A DNA stretch of 43,165 nt from Clostridiales bacterium (GTDB lineage Bacteria > Bacillota > Clostridia > Lachnospirales > Lachnospiraceae). A program made the position numbers and the translations under genes. Under the pieces are notes generated by a model. That model had not been told where the DNA came from. It worked only from the letters and a program-made list of their open reading frames with translations, and made no database searches. The stretch is from NCBI GenBank assembly GCA_019416265.1, contig DXXQ01000248.1, positions 1 through 43,165 of the forward strand, written 5' to 3'. Numbering within the stretch: position 1 is the stretch's first letter; the number at the start of each line of letters is the position of its first letter. Below, piece by piece: positions 22,439 through 29,997 of the stretch.

Positions 22439-22864
22439 ATGGAAGAACAGAAGAAAGATGTGAAACAGGACGAAACAAAGAAAAAAGGGATTATGGAGAT
22501 TGTAGACGGTATGCCGGTCAGAAGTCTGATGCTGTGGTGTCTGGCAGGGATTTATCTTCTGTATACCGGATACAGACTCTGCTCCAATGTTGTACAGGGA
22601 AAAGACGGGGGAGGAATCGGATTTCTTCTTGCGGGAATCCTGTTTCTGGCAATTGGAGGAGGCCTGGTGTTTTTGGGACTGAAGGGGTATCTGAAAGCAA
22701 ATAAGCGGGAAAAGGAAGAAGAAAAGAGAGCGGCAGAAGCAGCTGCTGCAGAGGAGCCGGAAGTGGCAGAGGAAATTTCAGAGGAACCTGAAAAACTAAG
22801 AAAGATGAGCATTTCCGAAAGAGCAGCCCTTGCCAGCCGGATCGATGAGGAACCGGAGGAGTAA
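22439..22864 (+). CDS. Two-helix membrane protein of unknown function
   Basis: 141 residues. A charged N-terminus with many Lys/Glu leads to two membrane segments (about 29-48, LMLWCLAGIYLLYTGYRLC, and 61-82, FLLAGILFLAIGGGLVFLGL). A Glu/Ala-rich cytosolic tail ends in MSISERAALASRIDEEPEE. I do not recognise a characterised family. AAGGAGG is placed 8 nt before the ATG. It follows malQ by 68 bp with no promoter or terminator between, and a bidirectional terminator follows. The upstream reading-frame extension overlaps malQ and is not needed. Confidence 0.7.
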   Translation: MEEQKKDVKQDETKKKGIMEIVDGMPVRSLMLWCLAGIYLLYTGYRLCSNVVQGKDGGGIGFLLAGILFLAIGGGLVFLGLKGYLKANKREKEEEKRAAEAAAAEEPEVAEEISEEPEKLRKMSISERAALASRIDEEPEE

Positions 22865-22897
22865 GAGACTGCAGGTAGATAAATAACAGACAGATAT

Positions 22898-22945
22898 AAA
22901 AATACCAGATGAACTTCCTGATACGAAAGCTCATCTGGTATTTTT
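22898..22945. terminator. Bidirectional terminator between the malQ operon and the VanZ-like gene
   Basis: A perfect 15-bp stem AAAAATACCAGATGA / TCATCTGGTATTTTT with an 18-nt loop. It serves the plus-strand membrane protein gene and the minus-strand VanZ-like gene, whose stop codon is at 22944-22946. Confidence 0.88.
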
Positions 22946-23477
22946 AACGGGTTCGTTTTTTAGATTTTTTCCTTGAGGAGCGTCTGCCGGATCCTGAGGG
23001 ATTGTGGAGGGTTGACCAGCAGAACATCTGAACAAGAAGGATTCCAAGGAAGGCGCCGATACTGTCAATGCCTACATCCTTTACAGATGGACCGCGGTTG
23101 GCCACAAAGGACTGGTGATATTCGTCCAGTCCGGCAAAGCCCACGCATACGATTCCTGCAAGGAGCATCAGCCAGATTCCTCTCACACCGTAGACATAAA
23201 GGGGAAAAGAAATGGCGATGGCAAGTAAGAAATATTCTGTCATATGAGCTGCCTTACGCACATAGTAGTGGATGCCGTCGGCAGCAGAAGCAAGTTCATC
23301 GTAGGTTTTGTTTTCATTTAAAATCTCATTCTTAGTCTCTACGATCTGGTAGCTGATCTTATAACTTAAATTCCCGGACACCTCCCCGGTCTGGGCAGAA
23401 AACGAATAAATCAGATACATCATAATGAGCGCAGGTAAAAAAGAAAGAGGTTTTAATAAGGTGATTAATACTTTCAT
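22944..23477 (-). CDS. VanZ-like family membrane protein
   Basis: 177 residues with four membrane segments. It shows VanZ-family marks: IYSFSAQTG after helix 1, VRKAAHMTEYFLLA around helix 2, and GLDEYHQSFVANRGPSVKDVGIDSIGAFLG around helices 3-4. A basic tail (RRSSRKKSKKRTR) ends the protein. VanZ proteins are linked to low-level teicoplanin resistance in one case, but most housekeeping members have no known role. No ribosome binding site precedes the ATG; instead the -10 box ends 7 nt before it, which suggests a leaderless mRNA. It is divergent from thyA. Confidence 0.85.
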   Translation of the reverse strand: MKVLITLLKPLSFLPALIMMYLIYSFSAQTGEVSGNLSYKISYQIVETKNEILNENKTYDELASAADGIHYYVRKAAHMTEYFLLAIAISFPLYVYGVRGIWLMLLAGIVCVGFAGLDEYHQSFVANRGPSVKDVGIDSIGAFLGILLVQMFCWSTLHNPSGSGRRSSRKKSKKRTR

Positions 23478-23484
23478 GGGCTTT

Positions 23485-23513
23485 ACTATAACACCGGGGA
23501 AAAGGATTGTAAA
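23485..23513 (-). promoter_or_regulatory. Promoter of the VanZ-like gene, probably leaderless
   Basis: On the minus strand, TTTACA (23508-23513), 17 bp, TATAGT (23485-23490). Only 7 nt separate the -10 box from the ATG, so transcription should begin at or next to the start codon. Confidence 0.6.
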
Positions 23514-23535
23514 GTAGTATTGATTCTGTTATAGT
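23507..23535 (+). promoter_or_regulatory. Promoter of thyA-folA
   Basis: TTGTAA (23507-23512), 17 bp, TATAGT (23530-23535). Its -35 box lies on the same bases as the -35 box of the divergent VanZ-like promoter. Confidence 0.65.
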
Positions 23536-23570
23536 GAACATTAACAGGTTACTGTTTGCACTGCACTATC

Positions 23571-23597
23571 GTTGCTGTGAACGGAGTGAACAGTAAC
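23571..23597 (+). repeat. Leader repeat, copy 1 (thyA 5' UTR)
   Basis: A 27-bp imperfect dyad with ends GTTGCTGT/ACAGTAAC and core GAACGGAGTG. It matches the element at 38383-38408 (read on the minus strand) at 23 of 26 positions. A further arm GTTACTGTT at 23548-23556 pairs perfectly with AACAGTAAC at 23589-23597, so the leader can fold two ways. It ends 33 nt before the thyA start codon. Confidence 0.6.
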
Positions 23598-23630
23598 ATT
23601 GATAGAAAAGAGTACGGGAGGATGAAATAT

Positions 23631-24479
23631 ATGAGTTATGCAGACGATGTTTTTATAAAAATGTGTGAAGATATCATAGAAAACGGTACCAGTACAGAAG
23701 GCGAAAAAGTGCGTCCTGTGTGGGAGGACGGAACTCCGGCGTATACGATCAAGAAATTCGGCGTGGTGAACCGTTATGACCTTCGGAAAGAATTTCCGGC
23801 AATGACACTTAGAAGAACTGCGCTTAAAAGTGCAATGGATGAAATTCTCTGGATCTGGCAGAAGAAATCCAATAATATCAACGACTTACACAGCCATATC
23901 TGGGACAGCTGGGCAGATGAAGACGGTTCCATAGGAAAGGCTTACGGATATCAGCTTGGTGTGAAGCATGAGTATAAAGAAGGCATGATGGATCAGGTGG
24001 ACAGAGTGATTTATGATCTGAAAAATAATCCCTTCAGCCGCCGTATTATGACAAATATTTATGTGCATCAGGATCTCCATGAAATGAATCTTTACCCTTG
24101 TGCGTATTCCATGACTTTCAATGTAATACAGACTCCGGGAAAGGATAAACTGACCTTAAATGCCATTTTAAACCAGCGTTCTCAGGATATTCTGGCAGCA
24201 AATAACTGGAATGTATGTCAGTATGCGCTTCTTCTTATGATGATCGCACAGGTCTGCGATATGGAGGCAGGAGAGCTTGTTCATGTGGTGGCAGACTGTC
24301 ATATTTATGACCGCCATATTCCTCTGATCAAAGAACTGATCAGCAGAAAACCATTCCCTGCGCCCACCGTTCGCCTGAATCCGGAGATCAAAGATTTCTA
24401 TGAGTTTACAACGGATGATTTAATTGTGGAAAATTATGAAACCTGGCCGCAGATCAAAAATATCCCAATTGCGGTCTGA
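23631..24479 (+). CDS. thyA: Thymidylate synthase
   Basis: 282 residues. It makes dTMP from dUMP with methylene-tetrahydrofolate, releasing dihydrofolate. The catalytic cysteine is in NLYPCAYSMTF, followed by NQRSQDILAANNWNVCQYA for dUMP binding and HIYDRHI near the end. The length and the FSRRIMTNIY motif fit classical ThyA rather than the flavin-dependent ThyX. The ATG at 23631 has GGGAGG 9 nt upstream; the frame's earlier starts lie in the structured leader. The dihydrofolate reductase gene follows 54 nt later, so the cofactor is recycled by the next enzyme in the operon. Confidence 0.95.
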   Translation: MSYADDVFIKMCEDIIENGTSTEGEKVRPVWEDGTPAYTIKKFGVVNRYDLRKEFPAMTLRRTALKSAMDEILWIWQKKSNNINDLHSHIWDSWADEDGSIGKAYGYQLGVKHEYKEGMMDQVDRVIYDLKNNPFSRRIMTNIYVHQDLHEMNLYPCAYSMTFNVIQTPGKDKLTLNAILNQRSQDILAANNWNVCQYALLLMMIAQVCDMEAGELVHVVADCHIYDRHIPLIKELISRKPFPAPTVRLNPEIKDFYEFTTDDLIVENYETWPQIKNIPIAV

Positions 24480-24533
24480 TGGTCTGTGAATAAGGATTTT
24501 GAGAAGATTTGAAAATACGGGAGAAGAAAAATT

Positions 24534-25022
24534 ATGAATATTATAGTTGCAGCTGACAAAAACTGGGCAATCGGAAAGGATAACAGACTCCTTGTAAGCA
24601 TTCCGGCAGATATGAAAATGTTCCGTCAGGAAACTACGGGGAAGGTGGTTGTAATGGGAAGAAAGACACTGGAGAGCTTTCCAAACGGACTTCCCCTTAA
24701 GAACAGAACCAATATTGTCATTACAGGAAATAAGAATTATAAGGTGAAGGATGCCATTGTCGTACACAGCATAGAAGAAGCCCTGGAAGAGATTCAGAAG
24801 TATCCTGCAGAGGATGTATACTGCATTGGAGGAGACAGCATTTATAAGCAGATGCTTCCTTACTGTGATGTGGCTCATGTGACAAAAATTGACTTTGCTT
24901 ATGAAGCGGACAGCTTTTTCCCAAATCTGGACGAGGATCCTCAGTGGCAGATCACCGCAGAAAGCGAAGAGCAGACATACTTCGATTTGGAATACCAGTT
25001 TGTAAAATACGAGAGAAAATAG
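24534..25022 (+). CDS. folA: Dihydrofolate reductase
   Basis: 162 residues. It reduces dihydrofolate, the by-product of ThyA, with NADPH. Motifs: AADKNWAIGKDNRLL with the active-site region SIPADMKMFRQ (the acidic residue is Asp), KVVVMGRKTLESFP for NADPH, and YCIGGDSIYKQMLPYCD. The tryptophan usually found just before the active-site Asp region (PWHLP) is replaced by LVSIP, as in related clostridia. The ribosome site is a modest GGGAG. It shares the thyA transcript and ends at a bidirectional terminator. Confidence 0.94.
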   Translation: MNIIVAADKNWAIGKDNRLLVSIPADMKMFRQETTGKVVVMGRKTLESFPNGLPLKNRTNIVITGNKNYKVKDAIVVHSIEEALEEIQKYPAEDVYCIGGDSIYKQMLPYCDVAHVTKIDFAYEADSFFPNLDEDPQWQITAESEEQTYFDLEYQFVKYERK

Positions 25023-25068
25023 GCATTTGCTTCTATAAAAAAAGAATGATGGGTTGAAAGAAATTTGA

Positions 25069-25105
25069 AAAAACTCCGGCGGGCCTCAGATCCGCCGGAG
25101 TTTTT
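25069..25105. terminator. Bidirectional terminator between folA and ilvE
   Basis: A perfect 14-bp stem AAAAACTCCGGCGG / CCGCCGGAGTTTTT with a 9-nt loop. Confidence 0.9.
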
Positions 25106-25148
25106 CAATGGAGAGACTCACTATATATAAAAAGAGAGTCAGCTTAAG

Positions 25149-26174
25149 TTATTCGATCACCTTCAGCCATCCTTCAGGAGCTTCAAGGCGACCCATCTGG
25201 ATACCTGTCAGTGTTTCGTATAATTTCTTTGTTACAGGTCCCATTTCTGTCATGCCGCTTGGGAAGCAGATTTCTTTGCCATGGTCAACGATTTTTCCTA
25301 CAGGGGAGATTACGGCAGCAGTTCCGCAAAGGCCGCACTCTGCGAAATCTTTCACTTCGTCAAGATAAATTTCCCTCTCCTCTGCTTCCAGTCCGAGATA
25401 TTCCTTGGCAACGTAAATCAGGGAACGTCGTGTAATGGATGGAAGGATGCTGTCAGACTTCGGTGTGACAACCTTTCCGTCTTTTGTGACAAAGAGGAAG
25501 TTGGCGCCGCCGGTTTCCTCAACCTTGGTACGGGTTGCGGCATCCAGGTACATATTCTCATCAAAACCCTGTTTATGGGCGTCAACAATGGCATGTAAGC
25601 TCATAGCGTAGTTAAGTCCTGCCTTAATGTGGCCGGTACCATTAGGCGCAGCGCGGTCGAAATCGCTGACACGGATCGTCAGAGGCTTCACACCGCCCTT
25701 GAAGTAAGGGCCTACAGGAGTGGTAAATACGCGGAACTGGTATTCGTCGGCCGGTTTAACACCGATGACCGGATTGGTTCCGAACAGATAGGGACGGATA
25801 TAGAGAGTTGCGCCTGAGCCGTAAGGGGGAACATAGGCTGCATTTGCTTTTACCGTGTCAACAACAGCCTGAACAAAGCGGTCCTGAGGGAAAACAGGCA
25901 TTTCCAGTCTTTTAGCTGAATTTTCCATACGCTCTGCGTTTAGGTCAGGGCGGAAGGTAACGATACGTCCGTCTTCCGTTGTATATGCTTTCATTCCTTC
26001 AAAAACAGTCTGTGCATACTGCAGGACACCGGCACATTCATTGATCACAACAGTAGCATCTGTAGTGAGGCCTCCTTCGTCCCATGCGCCGTCTTTGAAA
26101 TTAGATACATATCGATAATCTGTCGGCACGTAACCAAAACCAAGGTTACCCCAGTCAATATTCTTTTTTTCCAT
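25149..26174 (-). CDS. ilvE: Branched-chain amino acid aminotransferase
   Basis: 341 residues, class IV PLP-dependent aminotransferase of the longer (BCAT2-like) form. It converts leucine, isoleucine and valine to their 2-oxo acids and back. Motifs: YAQTVFEGMKAY, TLYIRPYLFGTNP, the PLP lysine in GHIKAGLNYA, VEETGGANFLFV and ECGLCGTAAVISPV. GGAGG lies 8 nt before the ATG. It is monocistronic. No T-box leader is seen between the promoter and the start (about 27 nt), so regulation by tRNA is unlikely. Confidence 0.95.
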   Translation of the reverse strand: MEKKNIDWGNLGFGYVPTDYRYVSNFKDGAWDEGGLTTDATVVINECAGVLQYAQTVFEGMKAYTTEDGRIVTFRPDLNAERMENSAKRLEMPVFPQDRFVQAVVDTVKANAAYVPPYGSGATLYIRPYLFGTNPVIGVKPADEYQFRVFTTPVGPYFKGGVKPLTIRVSDFDRAAPNGTGHIKAGLNYAMSLHAIVDAHKQGFDENMYLDAATRTKVEETGGANFLFVTKDGKVVTPKSDSILPSITRRSLIYVAKEYLGLEAEEREIYLDEVKDFAECGLCGTAAVISPVGKIVDHGKEICFPSGMTEMGPVTKKLYETLTGIQMGRLEAPEGWLKVIE

Positions 26175-26207
26175 AATAGAGCCTCCAATGCTTTTTATCT
26201 CTTTACC

Positions 26208-26236
26208 ATTTTAAAACTTTTTATCACTAAATTCAA
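26208..26236 (-). promoter_or_regulatory. Promoter of ilvE
   Basis: On the minus strand, TTGAAT (26231-26236), 17 bp, TAAAAT (26208-26213). Confidence 0.7.
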
Positions 26237-26294
26237 TGGGAAAATTGCGTTTTCGTGAAAAATTTACACAGCCCCGGAATATTTTCGCCTGCTC

Positions 26295-26323
26295 TTGCTA
26301 TTATGGGCGGTCAATGCTAAAAT
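26295..26323 (+). promoter_or_regulatory. Promoter of the XpaC/TelA pair
   Basis: TTGCTA (26295-26300), 17 bp, TAAAAT (26318-26323). It leaves a leader of about 95 nt. Confidence 0.55.
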
Positions 26324-26426
26324 TGGAATAAGACTGAATTGTTACTGCCAGAGCGTATTTGGCATGGGAAGGCTTCGGTATTCCTGAAACGGTTCTCAGT
26401 AACGAAAGAGGGCTTCGGAGGTGGAA

Positions 26427-27662
26427 ATGGACAACAGAGAATTTGACGATCTGGGGAAAAAAATCCAGGATATGATAGACCGTGCAGTAAATTCCAGGGA
26501 TTATCAGAAGCTGAATCAGAATATCAGCCAGACTGTGAATAAGGCGGTAGATACAGGCAGCGAAGCGCTGAAAAGAGCGCTGGACGACGCGTTCGGACAG
26601 GGCGCCAAAAACAGAAAAGCATACGAAAATAAGACAAAAGAATTTGAGGAGCGCAGACGCCGGGAACGGATGGAACAGGAGCAAAAGGAGCAGGAGGCGC
26701 GCCGTCAGGCAAATCTTGCTGCCCTCTACAGAGGAACGGTGGGAACCCGCGTGAAAGGAATTCTGATGACAACCTTCGGCGGAATTTTTACCGGAGGAAT
26801 GGGCGTGGGAGCAGCAGTTCTCCTGATCACAGGAGCGGTGCTGGAACCGGGACTTCTGGCGGGAGGAGCGGTGATGGCAGCGATCGCCCTTGCAGGAGGA
26901 GGCGTTTTTGCAGGAGGGATCCGCTGTCTGGGACGGGCGAACCGCTTCGGGAAATATAAAGAGGCTCTGGGAAATCATACCTACTGTAATTTCGAACAGC
27001 TTTCCAGGGCAGTGGGAAAATCTGTGAAATTTGTAAAAAAAGACATCAAGGCCATGATCACCAAGGGGTGGTTTCTGGAGGGACATGTGGACAGACAGGA
27101 AACCTGTCTGATCACAAGCAACGAAACCTACAGGCAGTATGTGGAAACCCAGAAGCAGCTGGAAACCAGGGCGAAGGAACAGGCGGAAGAGGAAAGAAAG
27201 CGAAAGGTGTCTCCGGAAGTGGAGGAGATCCTTGACCGGGGAAATGAATATCTGAAAAAGATAAAGTCGAACAATGACGCAATTCCGGGAGAGGAAATAT
27301 CTGCCAAGATATCCAGAATGGAGCTGATCATAGAAAAGATCTTTGAACGGGCAGAGGAGCATCCGGAAATTATCCCGGATTTAAAGCATCTGATGGACTA
27401 TTATCTTCCCATGACAGTGAAGCTTCTGGATGCCTATGAGGATATGGACAGCCAGCCTGTTCAGGGAGAGAATATCCGCTCATCCAAAAAAGAGATCGAG
27501 GATACCATTGACACCTTGAATCTGGCCTTTGAGAAGCTCCTTGACTCTGTTTTTCAGGATACGGCATGGGATGTTTCCAGTGATATCTCAGTTCTTCATA
27601 CCATGCTTGCAAGAGAAGGACTGACAGAAAATGACTTCGAAAAGATGAAAAAAATGCAATAG
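26427..27662 (+). CDS. XpaC-like protein (5-bromo-4-chloroindolyl phosphate hydrolysis family)
   Basis: 411 residues. The first ~100 residues are helical and very charged (EERRRRERMEQEQKEQEARR). A glycine-rich hydrophobic pair follows (about 115-170: GGIFTGGMGVGAAVLLITGA and GGAVMAAIALAGGGVFAGG), probably a membrane hairpin. Then comes a winged-helix-like stretch (NFEQLSRAVGKSVKFVKKDIKAMITKG in two parts) and a long helical C-terminus with ISRMELIIEKIFERAEEHP and DYYLPMTVKLLDAYEDM, typical of XpaC proteins. XpaC genes are commonly paired with telA, as here, 26 nt apart. The biochemical role is not established; the hydrolysis name is historical. The ATG at 26427 has GGAGG 5 nt upstream. Confidence 0.75.
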   Translation: MDNREFDDLGKKIQDMIDRAVNSRDYQKLNQNISQTVNKAVDTGSEALKRALDDAFGQGAKNRKAYENKTKEFEERRRRERMEQEQKEQEARRQANLAALYRGTVGTRVKGILMTTFGGIFTGGMGVGAAVLLITGAVLEPGLLAGGAVMAAIALAGGGVFAGGIRCLGRANRFGKYKEALGNHTYCNFEQLSRAVGKSVKFVKKDIKAMITKGWFLEGHVDRQETCLITSNETYRQYVETQKQLETRAKEQAEEERKRKVSPEVEEILDRGNEYLKKIKSNNDAIPGEEISAKISRMELIIEKIFERAEEHPEIIPDLKHLMDYYLPMTVKLLDAYEDMDSQPVQGENIRSSKKEIEDTIDTLNLAFEKLLDSVFQDTAWDVSSDISVLHTMLAREGLTENDFEKMKKMQ

Positions 27663-27688
27663 ACGGCAATACAAGAAGGGAGAAACAT

Positions 27689-28828
27689 ATGGGAAACGAA
27701 TTTAAGGATTTTGAGATGGAAGCGCCGACACTGACCCTTGAGCCTGAACTTGACGAGCCGGCGGAGAAGCCTGCCCCGATTGAGGAAAAAATACCGGAGC
27801 CGGAGATTCCCGTTCTTTCCGAGGCGGAGGAAAGACTGGTAAATGATTTTGCCGCAAAGATCGATATTGAGAATACGAACCAGATTCTCCAGTACGGAGC
27901 GGGAACGCAGAAAAAAATGGCGGATTTCTCAGATGCGGCAATGGAGAATGTGAGAACCCAAGATCTGGGAGAAGTGGGAGATCTGATCACCGATGTGGTA
28001 AGCGAGCTGAAAGGCTTTGACGCAGAGGAGGAAAGAGGACTTTTCGGATTCTTTAAAAAGCAGGAAGCAAAGATAGATACCTTAAAGACCCGGTATGCAA
28101 AGGCGGAAACCAATGTGGCAAAGATCACAGATGCCCTGGAACAGCATCAGCTCCGTCTTTTGAAAGATTCTGCAATGCTGGATAAAATGTACGAGCAGAA
28201 TCTGAATTATTATAAAGAACTGACCATGTATATTCTGGCTGGCAAAAAGAAGCTTGCCCAGATACGGGAAGGAAAGCTGAGGGAGCTGGAGGAAAAAGCC
28301 AGACAGACCGGATTTCCGGAGGACGCCCAGGCAGCCAAGGATCTGGACAGTAAATGCGGACGCTTTGAGAGAAAGCTGCACGATCTGGAGCTTACAAGAA
28401 ATATTTCCCTGCAGACGGCGCCTCAGATCCGCCTTCTACAGAACAATGACACCACCATGGTAGAAAAAATACAGACAACCATCGTAAACACCATTCCTCT
28501 GTGGAAGAGCCAGATGGTTCTTGCACTGGGGATCGCACACTCGGCAGAGGCTGTCCGGGCACAGAGGGAGGTTACAGATCTGACCAACGAGCTTCTTCGG
28601 AAAAACGCCCAGACTTTGAAAATGGCAACCATAGAGACGGCGAAGGAATCCGAAAGAGGAGTGGTGGATATCGAAACATTACAGCAGACCAACGCAGACC
28701 TGATCTCAACGCTGGATGAGGTTATGAAAATCCAGAGGGACGGACGTATGAAACGCCAGCAGGCGGAACAGGAAATGCGCCGTATGGAAGGTGAGCTTCG
28801 CCAGAAATTACTGGAAATTCAGAGATGA
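27689..28828 (+). CDS. TelA-family protein (toxic anion resistance)
   Basis: 379 residues, almost all helical and without membrane segments. An acidic, proline-rich N-terminus (about 1-45) leads to the TelA domain: GLFGFFKKQEAKIDTLKTRY, DKMYEQNLNYYKELTMYILAG, QTAPQIRLLQNNDTTMVEKI and NTIPLWKSQMVLALG. TelA was named from tellurite resistance determinants, but most chromosomal copies respond to envelope or lantibiotic stress. It is the second gene of the XpaC/TelA operon; AAGAAGGGAG precedes the ATG. Confidence 0.9.
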   Translation: MGNEFKDFEMEAPTLTLEPELDEPAEKPAPIEEKIPEPEIPVLSEAEERLVNDFAAKIDIENTNQILQYGAGTQKKMADFSDAAMENVRTQDLGEVGDLITDVVSELKGFDAEEERGLFGFFKKQEAKIDTLKTRYAKAETNVAKITDALEQHQLRLLKDSAMLDKMYEQNLNYYKELTMYILAGKKKLAQIREGKLRELEEKARQTGFPEDAQAAKDLDSKCGRFERKLHDLELTRNISLQTAPQIRLLQNNDTTMVEKIQTTIVNTIPLWKSQMVLALGIAHSAEAVRAQREVTDLTNELLRKNAQTLKMATIETAKESERGVVDIETLQQTNADLISTLDEVMKIQRDGRMKRQQAEQEMRRMEGELRQKLLEIQR

Positions 28829-28863
28829 TCTGAGGAAAGAAACTAATATGTGACAGAGATAAA

Positions 28864-28897
28864 GCAAAGAGGTGAGGGGAATCCGGCACCTCTTTTG
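28864..28897 (+). terminator. Terminator after the TelA gene
   Basis: Stem GCAAAGAGGTG / CACCTCTTTTGC around a 12-nt loop, with a short T-run inside the right arm. Moderate strength, so some read-through into ispG is possible; no separate ispG promoter is obvious. Confidence 0.55.
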
Positions 28898-28926
28898 CAC
28901 TTGAAAAATTGATGGGAGGAAAAGAA

Positions 28927-29985
28927 ATGTACAGAGATCATACGAAAGTAATCACCATAGGCGACCGTAAGATCGGCGGCGGAAATCCGATCCTGATCCA
29001 GTCTATGACAAACACAAAAACAGAAGATGTAGAAGGGACAGTAGCCCAGATCCTTGCTCTGGAGGCAGCAGGCTGTGAGATCATCCGCTGTGCAGTGCCC
29101 ACAATGGAGGCTGCAAAGGCCCTTGGTGAGATTAAAAAACAGATCCATATTCCCCTTGTGGCAGACATTCATTTTGATTACAGACTGGCAATTGCAGCCA
29201 TGGAAAACGGGGCGGATAAAATCCGTATCAACCCCGGAAATATCGGAAGTACCGACCGCATTAAGGCTGTTGTGGATGTGGCGAAGGAAAGAAATATTCC
29301 GATTCGTGTAGGGGTAAACAGCGGCTCTCTGGAAAAGGAATTAGTGGAAAAATATCACGGTGTAACAGCAGAGGGACTGGTGGAAAGCGCTCTTGATAAG
29401 GTAAAGATCATTGAAGATCTGGGATATGATAATCTTGTTATCAGTATCAAATCCTCCGATGTCCTCATGTGTGCAAAGGCTCATGAGATCATTGCCAAAA
29501 AGACCGATTATCCCCTTCATGTGGGAATTACGGAGGCTGGAACACTGTACTCCGGAAACATCAAATCTGCTGTGGGACTGGGGATTATCTTAAACCAGGG
29601 AATCGGAGATACTATCCGCGTTTCCCTCACAGGAGCGCCTCTGGAGGAAATCAAATCTGCCAAACGGATCCTGAAGACTCTGGGACTTCGAAAGGGCGGA
29701 ATAGAGGTTGTTTCCTGTCCTACCTGCGGCCGTACCCAGATCGACCTTATCGGACTGGCAAATAAGGTGGAGACTATGGTACAGGATATCCCGCTTGACA
29801 TTAAGGTTGCAGTTATGGGCTGCGTGGTCAACGGACCGGGAGAGGCAAAGGAAGCGGACATCGGCATCGCAGGCGGCGTGGGAGTCGGCCTTTTGATCAA
29901 ACACGGAGAAATTGTAAAGAAGGTGCCGGAGGATAAGCTTCTGGATACCTTGAGAGAAGAGCTTCTCAACTGGGGAAAGGAATAA
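28927..29985 (+). CDS. ispG: 4-hydroxy-3-methylbut-2-enyl diphosphate synthase (MEP pathway)
   Basis: 352 residues. This iron-sulfur enzyme converts MEcPP to HMBPP in the non-mevalonate isoprenoid pathway. An N-terminal TIM-barrel (NPILIQSMTNTKTEDVEGT, PLVADIHFDYRLA, KIRINPGNIG) is followed by the [4Fe-4S] domain with cysteines in SCPTCGRTQID and GCVVNGPGEA. The ATG at 28927 has GGGAGG 8 nt upstream; an in-frame ATG at 28909 is less conserved. It is followed by polC after only 12 nt, so the two genes are co-transcribed. Confidence 0.95.
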   Translation: MYRDHTKVITIGDRKIGGGNPILIQSMTNTKTEDVEGTVAQILALEAAGCEIIRCAVPTMEAAKALGEIKKQIHIPLVADIHFDYRLAIAAMENGADKIRINPGNIGSTDRIKAVVDVAKERNIPIRVGVNSGSLEKELVEKYHGVTAEGLVESALDKVKIIEDLGYDNLVISIKSSDVLMCAKAHEIIAKKTDYPLHVGITEAGTLYSGNIKSAVGLGIILNQGIGDTIRVSLTGAPLEEIKSAKRILKTLGLRKGGIEVVSCPTCGRTQIDLIGLANKVETMVQDIPLDIKVAVMGCVVNGPGEAKEADIGIAGGVGVGLLIKHGEIVKKVPEDKLLDTLREELLNWGKE

Positions 29986-29997
29986 AGGAGAGCAGTT

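Noticed and set aside
26175..26236. Possible T-box leader of ilvE
   Set aside because: The promoter lies only about 27 nt upstream of the start codon, leaving no room for a T-box.
26301..27362. 353-residue open frame on the minus strand
   Set aside because: It is antisense to the XpaC-like gene and rich in Ser/His/Cys/Phe runs without domain signal.
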